From Hydrangea macrophylla (lineage: Eukaryota > Streptophyta > Magnoliopsida > Cornales > Hydrangeaceae), in assembly GCA_033977485.1 (NCBI GenBank), contig CM066991.1, positions 54,166,850 through 54,230,849 of the forward strand: DNA of 64,000 nucleotides, in the 5' to 3' direction. The translations under genes and the position numbers were made by a program. Under the pieces are notes generated by a model, which worked only from the letters and a program-made list of their open reading frames with translations, was not told where the DNA came from and did no database searches. Below are positions 47,784 to 58,876 of this stretch, in pieces. Position 1 is the stretch's first letter. Every line of letters begins with the position of its first letter.

Positions 47784-48647
47784 AAGCCTTTTCTTTCAAA
47801 ACCTGTTCTTTCAAAACCTCCAGCATTCGAGGAACTACACTTGACCTGATTCCCACTTGGGGATATGTAGGCAACCTGCTCGGTTCGGTCACTGCTCCTG
47901 AAACCCTCAACCATACTTTCTTTCAAGACCTGGCCGAACTACTTTGGATCTGATTCCCACTTGGGGATAAGTAGGCAAGCTTTCCTGGCTCTCGATCCCT
48001 GAACCTTGCAAACTAGGGGCAAACTTTCAAGTTTGCCCAAAGCCTCAAGATATCACTGCCACACTAGGGGCAAACTGCGTTTGCCCAAACTTCCATTTAT
48101 CTCTATCAATTAGGGGCAAACTGTCGTTTGCCCATACCTCGCTACCTGTCCTCTCTGGATCACTTGGCTATCAGAATTAAAGCACCTAAGTGAAAAATCT
48201 GGTAATTCTTGATATTAAGTTGAAAAGTTTTTTAGCAATCTAAAGATGTGAATCTAATGACAAGACTGAAACATTATGTGGAAAATTTTCAAAAGCTTCA
48301 AGATTACATGCAAAGCCAACACAATATCCTGCTACAAGATAAAATCTCATTTTCAAAACATGCAAATCCTTAGAAAATTCAAATATCCAAGTCAAAAGAC
48401 ATTGTCGAGAAAGAGGAATCGTCAGAAATTTCCTTTCCCTGTAAAATCGAGTCCTGTGTGTCAGTGTGCAAAGTGTCAATCAAATCAGTCTCGTGATAAG
48501 GGATGCAAAGCGAAACAGAAGGATAGCATAAAGCAGCATCAAGCAAAGTCAAGAGTACAAGCCCATCAAGACAGAATACATCAACATCAGTCTCAGCACA
48601 GAAAGCAAGAAAAACAGAAAGATAGTCATGGGTGCATATGATCATCA
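47784..48647 (+). other. Tat spacer after pol, with repeated short motifs
   Basis: No ORF of note on either strand that is not a shadow. CTGATTCCCACTTGGGGATA occurs twice (about 47848 and 47951), with a diverged third form near 52863. TAGGGGCAAACT occurs three times at 48014-48122, each able to form a hairpin. The rest may serve as the 3' flank of the antisense gene. Confidence 0.7.
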
Positions 48648-50775
48648 TCAGCGACGACGAGTAGCCCGTGGGTACCGAGCAGGCATATCTGAGGCCGTAG
48701 AGCTATCATCATCTTCAATTTGGCGCCTTCGCCTAGACCCACCAGCCCCACCAGAAGGGCCTGCATTCATCCGCTCCAACTGTGATTGAAGCTGCCTAAC
48801 TTGAGCCACCTGTGGAAGAAAAGAATCAGTATAGGGGTTTGAAAAAGCAATGAGATAAGAAGAAAAGGTCAAGAAATTTACCAGGGCCGCATCACGGTCT
48901 ATGTAAGTCTGGCACATGCCATCCCACTGCAAAGAGAAGGAAGATATGGTCAGAAAGATCAGAAGAATCAGAGGTAATGAGTTCAGAAATTACTTACATG
49001 TCCCTCACGAGCAAGGCTCCAAGCCCTCAGATTCTGTGCATAAGCTCGCTCTTCATTGAAAACGGCTCGGGGAACGGACTCATGTTGTTCTGAAACTAGC
49101 TGAGGCTCTACAAGATCACGGGGGATCTCTACAGAAGATATAACTCCGCGCAGCATGGTCGAGGCTCGCCAATCACAAGGAGGAATGAGAGGTAGAGGTC
49201 GACCAGGGCCATCCACAAAAGAACTCCCCTGCAAATGATGATGAGAAATAAGATAAAGCAAGCATTCGATCAGAAATGAAGAAGTCGTGAAATACCTGCG
49301 GGTCATCCGAGAGCGGGAAATTAGGCATCAGATGAGTAACCCTGAAGACGTCGTAGTTCTCCTCAAACAGAGTAAAAGAGGCTGAAGGAATTCCGTTCAA
49401 AGCATTAATAAGATCTTCATCTTCCAAATTCTGCGCCGACCTCATACAAGAAGGCGGATCCTGTGGCACTAAGAGACGATCCTCCAAATCAGTCTGAGGA
49501 GCTACTCTCTCTCCAAGATACCACTCAAGAACAGAGGGACCCTCAAGAAGAATCCTCTCTCCAGTCATCTGTCTAGCTAAGCCAATCTCAGTCACATCTC
49601 CATTTGTCACCCAAGGATGCCAGTTAACTTGGGTGAATCTGAGACGGGTAAGAAAATCCCGGCAAGAAATAACATTATGAGCATCATTCTTGGTACCTAC
49701 GGCTTGGCGACGCCACTTCAGAGCCCGTGGAAAAATATGAATCTCTTCCTCCCGGAATGATGGAGCCGTCATGGAGAAATACTCAAAGGCCCACACCTAC
49801 AAGAGAAAATAAAGCAGTGGTCAAAACAGCAGAACATCAAATGATAAAAACTGGAAATGAAAATATTTTCAGTACCTCCCAAGCTCTCCAGAATCCGCCG
49901 AATCCAGGGGATTTGCCTCGAGAATGCTCCCCCATATGACTATACAGAATGGCTAAACCAGCAGAGCCCCAATCAAAATCTGCAATCTCCTCAAGATTTC
50001 GAAGACTATCAAGCATACTCAATGTAATCCGCTCAGCTCGAGTAGAAAGAAGAGAGCAACCAAGCAAATACAAGATGAAAGCACGGGTAAGCTGCATATC
50101 GGTAAATTGAGCCGCTCTTTCAGAAGGCCTGAAGTTGTTGATGAACCATGTGATGCCTACGCTCGATCCGTGAAGATCTCTCTGGGATGGGATGATGCCT
50201 AGGAGACGCTCAATGATAGTAGGATGTCTATGGATGTTCTTTGCAAAGGCAAGACGATGCCCGCCAAATGAGATGCCGGTTATCATTGCAAAATCAAGAG
50301 GGGTCATGGTTATCTCCCCAAAAGGCATGTGAAAAGTATTTGTGGAATCCCACCACCTTTCAGCAAGAGCTTGAATCATGGCCAAATCATTAGTCGATCT
50401 CTCCAATAAGGTTACAAACGACCCAAAGCCCGCTTGCTTGATATTGGCTACTACTTGGGGACGCGACTCCGACAATTCATTAAACCATTCAAGGCATTTT
50501 CCATGGCTACCATGACCTCTAAGATGACCAACCACATTCTAAAAAGAAAAAGGATGATTTCTAAGGAATCGCAAGAATAAAGAGACACGTATGAAGATGT
50601 GAAACAAAGGAGTAATTAAAGAATGGGTTACCTCTTGACGAAAGGCCCTCCTAGAGATATGATTTAGTGGATTTTTCATGGTTGCATACTCCATGGTTTG
50701 AGTTGATGAAGCTCCACTAGCTTGAAATTGGCTTCTACGTGTTCTAGAACTTTCACCTTGTCCATGGGAACTCAT
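48648..50775 (-). CDS. Antisense plant-mobile-domain (PMD) gene, six exons, apparently intact
   Basis: Captured host-type gene between pol and the 3' LTR, opposite to the element. Exons (minus): 50775-50632, 50538-49876, 49796-49296, 49228-48998, 48926-48882, 48809-48648. The five introns are 67-93 bp, all GT...AG and all phase 0; predicted product is 581 aa plus stop. Exons 2-3 carry the PMD (aminotransferase-like, MAIN/MAIL-related) signature: FGEITMTPLDFAMITGI, then WRAWE joined to VWAFEYFSM. The N-terminus has a basic RTRRSQF, the C-terminus a short coil (VRQLQSQLERM) and SRRRRQIEDDD, possible nuclear signals. Host relatives act in gene silencing and genome stability; others ride in transposons. 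A role in helping the element is inference. Exon joins were predicted by eye. Confidence 0.85.
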
Positions 50776-51380
50776 GGTTGTTGATGCTTGAAGCTTGAAG
50801 ATAAGAGGTTGAAGATGATGAATAGTAAAAACCTTGGTACTTGAATCCCCTAGAATAGGGAGGAGTTGATGAAATCAACAAAGTTTTTGGAGGTTTTAAT
50901 GCAAGAAATCACTCAAAACATCAAGAAATTGCAAGATTTGAGCACCTTAGAAGGAAGAGGTGATGCATTGAAGAAGAAATGAATGAAGAACAAAGAAGAA
51001 AATGGGTTTAAAACCCCAAAGTTGCGGCTGGCGGTTCCCAAGGGGGTGTGGGGAACCGCCATTTACTATTCACTTCCTGCCATTTCCCCATTTTGCTCTA
51101 TATTCGCGTTTTGACCCCCGGAACTCTTGATTTGATCCCGGATTGGTCCATTTTTGATATATAAGCCTTGAGAGTGCTTAAAACTTGTTGGAATTGGTCT
51201 AGAGGACCTCTGGAGATTTGAATCTTGGTAAAAATCCATTCAAGAATTGAAAAAAAGTCCCCCAGATGAGAAGAATCAAAGGCACCGCAGCCTGAAAGTG
51301 GCCGAGAAACGGCAAACTCCCGTCGTTTTGGGATTGATTATGAGTTGTCTTAGAAAATGGACATTTGAGTCTACTGTCGC
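50776..51380 (-). other. Upstream region of the antisense PMD gene
   Basis: Non-coding 600 bases that would hold the leader and promoter of the PMD gene. A GAA/GAT-rich stretch near 50780-51010 and the TATATATC candidate are the only features seen. Confidence 0.5.
51156..51165 (-). promoter_or_regulatory. Candidate TATA box for the antisense PMD gene
   Basis: The minus strand reads CTTATATATC about 380 bases upstream of the predicted ATG at 50775. It would place the start of transcription near 51125 with a 350-base leader. Sequence-only inference. Confidence 0.4.
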
Positions 51381-51639
51381 TTGAGAATTACATCCAGAAA
51401 GGACTTTCAGAAGATGGGTCAGAATGCGAGATGTTCAGAAAGGGTTAGAGTAAGCCTGACGTGTTGCAAGAATGATTGCGTTGGTCGAAGCACCAATATG
51501 AGTCTCAGAAAGAATCAGCAGGGCCTCCAGAATATGTGCTCGCGTCCCAGAAACCTCAGATATCTCCTCAAGCAGAGAATTTCCAGATATTGTCAAGGTA
51601 TAACAGAATTCGTGCATCTCTCAGAATCATAGGATCTCC

Positions 51640-52045
51640 CCAGTAGAGAACTTTCAGAATTAAGTTTCTCGCAAGCATCATGTATCCACGGGTTGCCTCC
51701 AGATAAAGGGTTTCTCTCAGAATCAGAATCGTGGGTCGCCTCCAGAATACAAGGTTTATGCCAAGAATCGTGTATCCGTGGGTTGCTCTCAGAATGTGGG
51801 GTTTCTCTCAGAATCGTGGGTTGCCTCCAGAATGTAGGGTTTCTCTCAGAATCAGAATCGTGTATCCAGGGTTGCCTCCAGAATGTAGGGTTTCTCTCAG
51901 AATCATGTATTTTTCAGCATCGCATATCAGGGTTGCCTCCAGAATGTAGGGTTTCTCTCAAAATCAGAATCGTGTATCCGTGGGTTGCTCTCAGAAGAAG
52001 GGTCATCTCTCAGAATTTGTGTATCTCTCAGAATCCGTGCATCAG
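51640..52045 (+). repeat. Tat 3' tandem repeats, family 1
   Basis: Irregular tandem units of about 40-55 bases built from GGTTGCCTCCAGAATGTAGGG-like and TTTCTCTCAGAATC blocks, at least six times. Open frames here are produced by the repeat. Arrays in this position are known for Tat/Ogre elements. Confidence 0.8.
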
Positions 52046-52333
52046 AACAGAAGATTTGTCCTCAGAAGAAGGGCCTGTTTCAGAAGAACAGAGGATTTGT
52101 CTCCGGCAGAGAGACCTGTTTCAGAAGATTTGTTTTTAGACCTGCCACAGAAGATTTGTCCTCGGAAAAAGGGCCTGTTTCAGAAGAACAGAAGATTTGT
52201 CTCCGGCAGAGAGAGACCTGTTTCAGAAGACTTGTTTCCAGACCTGTTACAGAAGATTTGTCTAGAAGAAGGACCTGTTTCAGAAGAGCAGAAGATTTGT
52301 CTCCGGCAGAGAGACCTGTTTCAGAAGATTTGT
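52046..52333 (+). repeat. Tat 3' tandem repeats, family 2
   Basis: CAGAAGATTTGTC, followed by CTCAGAAGAAGGGCCTGTTT or TCCGGCAGAGAGACCTGTTT variants, alternates about eight times. It adjoins families 1 and 3 without a gap and shares the CAGAAG block. Confidence 0.82.
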
Positions 52334-52524
52334 CCCCAGCAAAAGGACTCTACATCAGCAATCGTCCCCAGCAAAAGGACTCTACATCAGCAATCGTCCA
52401 CAGAAGAAGGACCTATTTCAGCAATCGTCCCCAGCAGAAGGACTCTACATCAACAATCGTCCCCAGCAGAAGGACTCTACACCAGTAATCGTCCCCAGCA
52501 GATGGACTCTACACCAGCAATCGT
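52334..52524 (+). repeat. Tat 3' tandem repeats, family 3 (32-bp unit, 6 copies)
   Basis: Six units of CCCCAGCA(A/G)AAGGACTCTACA + (T/C)CAGCAATCGT; five of 32 bases and one of 31, filling 191 bases exactly. Confidence 0.9.
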
Positions 52525-53099
52525 CCAGTTGTTTGACATGACTCAGAATTCATCCAAGATACTTCGCTATTTCAAGAGTCGTCCAGGATACAGATGACGC
52601 CTACGAGCCTTAAGATCAGAAGAATAACTTTGACAAAAACCTCGAGAATCATCCAAGATACCTTTAGCATATTCGACTGTGAGAGAGAGTCGTTGCATCC
52701 TTTGCATTAGATTTTGCATCTAGGGAACCCTTGAGGATGATTCCTCCAGCACTTTCACATTTCATGTTTTCATATTGCACCAGCATCCTAGGATAGGAGC
52801 ATTTCATCCGCATTGTTGTTGTTTGTTTTCCGTTTTCCCGCGCGCTTGAACTACGCCCTGGTCTGATTCCTGGAAAGGATACGTAGGCAGCTCCAGCGGA
52901 GCACGACCAGCATCAGCTTCAACTTAGCCGCCTCTACCCAGCATTGCATTGCATTCTTGCATTCGTAATTTTCTCTGATTTTGAATTTCTTGATTTTGCG
53001 AATTTTTTGTTTTTCCTAAAACCTCTCAGTATGGTTATTTGGGTGCCTTCAAGGCTTTGGCACTCACTTGCAGTTCACGTTGTTCACAACAAGTTCTGC
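52525..53099 (+). other. Tat 3' region before the polypurine tract
   Basis: Non-coding; includes a third, diverged copy of the CTGATTC...GGATA(C/T)GTAGGCA motif near 52863-52890. No gene seen. Confidence 0.65.
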
Positions 53100-53114
53100 C
53101 AAAGAGGGGCAAAC
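53100..53114 (+). other. Tat polypurine tract
   Basis: AAAGAGGGGCAAAC lies directly before the 3' LTR and would prime plus-strand DNA. AGGGGCAAACT is also repeated at 48014-48122. Confidence 0.75.
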
Positions 53115-56100
53115 TGTAGACACCCAATTTTGACCACACTGATAGGATTTAGGGTGGACAACGTCTTGGAGGATTCGATGATGAAAAGTACCCCGTGGAA
53201 GGTACTGGATTCCACACAATCAGAAGATCGGACTTCGGAAAGTGACTTCAAGCTCAGAAAAGCCCTTTTCCATGGATAAATCCCGGTTTTGTCAAAATCA
53301 TCTCTCAGGATTCATATTCTCTCAGGGTTATATGAACATTAAGTGTTCTAAACGCAGTATTCTAGGTATCCAGAGATTCAATTTTAAAGAAAAGTTCGAA
53401 ATCGACGCACATTTGAAAGCAATTTTGGAAAAGACGTCATTTGATTTCAAAAAGACGACGAAAGTTCCGGAGGACTTCCGGACTTCAATTGGACTTCAAT
53501 TCTCATTATAAAACCTCTGGAAATATTTTTATATTGAAATTCAACCTGACAGCTTTCCAACGGTACGTAAACGGACGATTTCGGACACCAAAAAGCATTT
53601 TTACAAAAATCTGGAAAAGCAGTGCGCGTGAAATTTGAAACAGAGCTTGTGGGTGACCAGAGGGACCCAAATAGTAAATGGCGGTTTTGGGTATGGGGGT
53701 GGCGGGTCCCACCATAACCGCCACTTCCATTTGTGTCCTCCACGGAGCTTTTTGAGTTCCAGACCCTTCTAGAAGCTTCCCACTGCGAGGAAATTGCCTG
53801 GAAATTGCGTTTAGGCTCCGAAATGGCCATTTTAACCCTCTTTTAAGCTCTAAAAATCCTGTTTTAACCCTGAAACTTAAGAGCTAAGTCTTCAAAACTC
53901 TATATAAGATCTCATACATCTCATATGAGAACACATCTTAACACACTAGACACTTGGAAGAGATACACTTGAATATACTTGGAGATACAAACACACATAG
54001 AAGCACATACAAGAGAGATAAGTATACTTTGAATATACTTTCAATTTAGGTGAATTCTAGAGAGAGAAAATTATGAATTGAATTTAGATTAACTTAGGCT
54101 AATTAGACCACAATTTGAACATCAATTGCCTCCCTCAACTTCCATGGATGAGTGCTTGAAGAACACTTGAATAACACTTGAAGAAGAAGATCTTCAAATC
54201 AATTTTGGTCTTGTAATTGAGAATCTTCCAAGAGGTAAACACTATAGTTCATCTCTAATTCCTACTTTGTATATATAGATCTATAAGATTTGGATCTAAC
54301 TTAGTTCTATTTCTACTTATTAGAACACTCATCTTCTTCCTCTCATGTTCTTCACACACTCACATAGTTAGATCCAAATCTCTTTGATTTTTATTGATAA
54401 TTTACAATTAGAGATTGTTTTTCACTTTGATTTTCAATTTTGGTTTCATTCTTCAATTTTAGTTTAGATTCATGCATACATGATTATATATATATATATA
54501 CATATATCTATTTTGAATTCCATGATGGTTTGGAAATATGATCTATGAGAAGGATGATTTCTATGTTCATACCTATCTCTTGATTATTCCTATTACCTAG
54601 AATTCCTATTGAATTTCATCTCCAACATGATATTTATAAGTCCCTTTGATCCTTGATCTAAAAGTTCTTCATAGAACTTGAGGGCTAAATTGATTGGGAA
54701 TCATGATAATTAAGTTGATCTATGAGTTTGATCTCTCTAATAAGCTTCAACTATCACTAAAATGTTTTCCTCACACTTTAAAATGAACTAGATAAAAATT
54801 CAGCAAAGCAGATTGGTTTTGTCCATTAGATTTGGTCCATCAAAACCCATAGTTTGATGGATTTCAAATTTTCTGGGTAAACTTTGATGAATTAGCTTTC
54901 ATCCGGTCCGTTTTGAGAGCTTTTAGGATTCATATACTATTTTTAGAAATTGTTGAGAAATCGGTTGACAGATTTGAACATCGTCTCTTTGTGCTTGAAT
55001 TTCAGAAAATCTATAATAGTTATCGACGTTCCGCTTTTTGGGGATGATTCCTAACTCATATATCTATATGCCGATGTAAAATCGTGAGCATACGATCGAG
55101 TTAGGATCGTTTTCTAAGCGTTTAAAGTTGATACAACTATTCTGGAATTTTCTAAGTTTAATTACAAATATGATTATGTATACAAAATGGTCATACCTTG
55201 ATCACTCAACAACAATTGATGAATAAAACTTGGTTTAGAAATCACCTAGGATAAATGGATGAGAGATCAAAAGCTTAAATCAACTTGGTTAACATGATTC
55301 ATGAACTTCTATTATACTTCTATTATGTTTTGCATTCATTTGTCAAATGATACCAAATTTCCAGAATAACAGAGTCTGTTTAAAACACTTTTTCAGAAAC
55401 CTTGTGATTACAGAATGTCCATGGGTTTATTTTTATCATATACTACAATGAAATAGCTTTCTTTTGACACCAAATAGAGCTTCATATGATTTTTGTAGAT
55501 TTAATTATGATTTTTACAAGAACAGTGGACAGTCCTGATCCACTGTTCCCAAAACATTTATTTCTCAAACAATAAAATTGATATTGAGGTCCCACTTTTT
55601 GGAGAAGTTCCCTAAGACATGTATCTAACTTTCTGTAAAAGGGTTTTTATCCAGCTCATGTTTAAGACCACTTTTGATAGGATTCATTAGAGGTTGCTGA
55701 ATCTGGAAATTTGATTGATGACATGTTTTCTTTGTTTATCATGCATATCATTTGTTTGCTTGTATTTTTGCAATGCTTTGGGTATTCTTTGGTGTCTTAG
55801 TGCAGAGAATTAAGTGCCTCGGACCCGGACTTCGATTTGTGGTTTGCCTCGTCTACATGTGGCTTAGTGCCCATGTATCATGTACTATCTCTATCCTTTC
55901 TCTTAGAATTTTTCTAGGTTTACAACTTTGATTTCAACGACACATTTCCTTTAGGATAAGTCTCCGTTTATATGATTATTTGTTAGAGACATCTTATCTA
56001 GGATTGTTGCATGATTGCATTGCACGTTTACATTCTTTTTGCTTTCGCGACTCCGCTTGAGTCAACCAATGTAAGTCTTCTCGTTCCCTTTACATATCAT

Positions 56101-56609
56101 GACATTTTTACTTTATTTGCATCGGTCCCGGGCGGGACTAGCCACTGTGAGTATACTTCTCCCTTGTATTGCATGAGCATCCGCTTTCTACTTGATTTAG
56201 TCTCTTGAAATGATTTTCATTAGATGTTTCTTTTTGCCATGTATATATCTATCTAGTATGTTTGAGGAAACAACATCTATTATGAATTAATAACAAGGAT
56301 ATTTGAATCAAGGCCTACCATTCGGTAGGGCGAGGAGGGGGTGCTTTAGTCCTGCTTGGGCTCCTTCCCCTCTCGTACCAAGACCCCCGAACCTTGTTTC
56401 TGGTAATGAAGGGCGAGTAACCTTATTCAATTTTGGGCGAGTCAAGCTTGGGTTTCCTAATTCCCGATAAAAATTAGGTGGCGACTCTTTGTCTCTAGGA
56501 TCGCGTGAGGAAGTCCTAGTTTTCCCTGAAGTGTGCTCCTTGGGATCCGTCCCGGGACACTATCGAGGGAGAGCGCCAGGACCTCCTCCTCCATTCGCGA
56601 CGGTCCACA
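53115..56609 (+). repeat. Tat 3' LTR
   Basis: 3495 bp, same length as the 5' LTR, two substitutions noted. Ends CGGTCCACA and is followed by GGAAG (56610-56614). Confidence 0.96.
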
Positions 56610-58876
56610 GGAAGAAGCTAGTAAAAACAATCATCCCACTGTTAGTCTTGATAAAACACTTGAAAGATTTAATAAACCCAAAAAAGAACTTACAGTTCAG
56701 GATTTACAAGTTGAAATCAAGCCAGTTAAAGATGACATAAAAAACTTACAAAATCAAGTTGCTAAGTTTGACAAAAACCACAGTAATGAAGATACTTCCC
56801 TTAGTGAAGATTCTAGTAGTGAAGATACTTCCCCTAGTCACCAGAATTCTCCTAGAAAAATAGAACAACCCAGTTTGCTTCAGATTTTGAATAAAATACA
56901 TCTACGAAAATGGCATTGCAATGTTAAAATAATAGTAAACAAAGAATTAGAAATAGAAACTATAGCACCGATAGATTCAGGAGCTGATCTTAATTGCATT
57001 CAAGAAGGATTAATTCCAACCAAATATTATGTAAAAACCAGTGAACGTCTTAGTTCTGCTAATGGTAGTCAATTGCAAATTGAATATAAGTTACCTAGTG
57101 CACACGTGTGCCAAAACAATGTTTGTTTTAAAACACCATTTGTTCTGATTAAAAACATGACTGATAAAGTTATTTTAGGAATGCCATTTCTATGCCTACT
57201 TTACCCATTTACTACTAATAATGATGGATTAACCACTCACGCGTGTGGACAAAAGGTCCAATTTATGTTCCTCACTAAGCCATTACTTAGAGATTTAAAA
57301 CAGTTAAAAGACCAATCAATTTTTAAAAATAAAAAAATTCTTTACTGTAAAACTTTAAATCTAAGGTCTTTACAAGGAGAATTTAGATATGTAAAAATTG
57401 AGAATCAGTTAACCAATAAATCACTTCAAATCAAGATAGTAGACTTTAGGTCTAGATTCATTAGTAATATATGTGCAGATTTACCTAATGCCTTTTGGTA
57501 TAGGAAAAGACATAATTATCCTTCCTTATGTCAAAGACTTTAATGGGTCCAATATCCCTACCAAAGCTAGACCTATTCAAATGAGTCAAGAAGACATGGA
57601 ATTATGTAAACGAGAAATTGATGAATTATTAAATAAAAAATTAATTCGTAAAAGTAAGTCACCTTGGTCTTGCCCTGCTTTTTATGTTAGAAAAAATGCA
57701 GAGATAGAAAGAGGAACACCGAGGCTAGTTGTCAATTACAAACCTCTCAACAAGGTATTAGAATGGATTAGGTACCCTATCCCCAATAAGAGAGATTTAG
57801 TCAATCGATTAAGCCAAGCTGTTATTTTTAGTAAATTTGATATGAAGAGTGGATTTTGGCAAATCCAAATTCATGAGAGTAATAGATATAAGACTGCCTT
57901 TACTACCCCATTTGGCCATTATGAATGGAATGTAATGCCCTTTGGTCTTAAGAATGCCCCTAGTGAATTTCAAAATATTATGAATGAAATATTTAACCCA
58001 TTCAGTCATTTTTCAATTGTCTACATTGATGATGTTCTTATTTTCTCAAAGTCAATTAATGAACATTGGAAGCATTTAAATTCATTTTTCAATACCATCA
58101 AAGCCAATGGTCTTGTTGTCCCACCCTCAAAAATCAGTCTATTTCAGTCCAAAGTCAGATTTCTTGGTCACAATATTCATCGTGGGAAAATCACTCCTAT
58201 TGATAGAGCCATTCAATTTGCTGATAAATTCCCAGATGAAATTCTGGACAAAACCCAGTTACAAAGATTTTTAGGTTCTTTAAATTATATATCTGATTTT
58301 TATCCCAGTCTTCGTTCTGAATGTAAACCCCTATTTGATATATTGAAACCCAATCCCCCTCCTTGGTCACCTGTTCATACTTCCATTATTCAAGAAGTAA
58401 AAAAATATGTCAAAACTTTGCCATGTCTTGGCATTCCTTCAGTTGATTCCTTTAAAATTATCCAAACAGATGCTTCAGAGCATGGTTATGGAGGAATTCT
58501 CCTTCAAAAAGTCAATGGTTCATCCAATGAACAGATTGTGAGATACCATTCTGGAACTTGGAACAAAGCACAAAACAATTACAGTACCATAAAGAAAGAA
58601 ATTCTTTCTTTAGTATTATGTATAAGTAAATTTCAAGATGATATTTTAAATCAAAAATTTCTAGTCAGGATTGATTGCAAAAGTGCTAAATTTATTTTAG
58701 AAAAAGATGTAAAAAGTTTGGCTTCAAAACAGACATTTGCCAGATGGCAATCTATTTTATCTATATTCGATTTTGATATAGAATATATCAAAGGCATTAA
58801 CAATTCAATCCCTGATTTTCTTACTCATGAATTTTTACAGTGTAAAAATGGAGGGCAAGAAGAAGGAGAAGGATAA
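56610..58876 (+). pseudogene. EPRV copy C polyprotein, C-terminal half (right of Tat insertion)
   Basis: Continues the frame of 34040-35924 after one TSD copy. Coiled-coil-like segment (LTVQDLQVEIK), aspartic protease with DSGADLNC (Asp at 56974-56976), then a frameshift at about 57510-57520. The next frame (to TAA 58874-58876) holds RT with RKSKSPWSCPAFYV, FDMKSGFWQIQ, MPFGLKNAPSEFQ and YIDD (58022-58033), and RNase H with QTDASEHGYGG (Asp 58469-58471). Where copies A and B stop with TAG, this copy has CAG and extends 12 residues, overlapping ORF2. Apart from the Tat insertion, the single frameshift is the only ORF1 lesion I found. Confidence 0.9.

Larger units (their letters stand above)
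35925..56609 (+). mobile_element. Tat-lineage Ty3/gypsy retrotransposon with antisense PMD gene
   Basis: A complete 20,685-bp element: LTRs 35925-39419 and 53115-56609, each 3495 bp with two differences seen by eye (37693 G/54883 T; 39273 T/56463 C). It has a primer site, gag, pro-pol with a second (archaeal-type) RNase H that marks Tat, an extra gene on the opposite strand, three tandem-repeat families and a polypurine tract. The GGAAG duplication and unbroken viral frame across it confirm insertion. Near-identity of the LTRs marks it as the youngest event here. All pol catalytic motifs look intact; a single in-frame UAG separates gag from pol. Confidence 0.96.

Noticed and set aside
51381..52597. 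Overlapping open frames up to 205 codons with repeated acidic motifs
   Set aside because: They are translations of the tandem repeats in the Tat 3' region in several frames; no homologous protein recognised.
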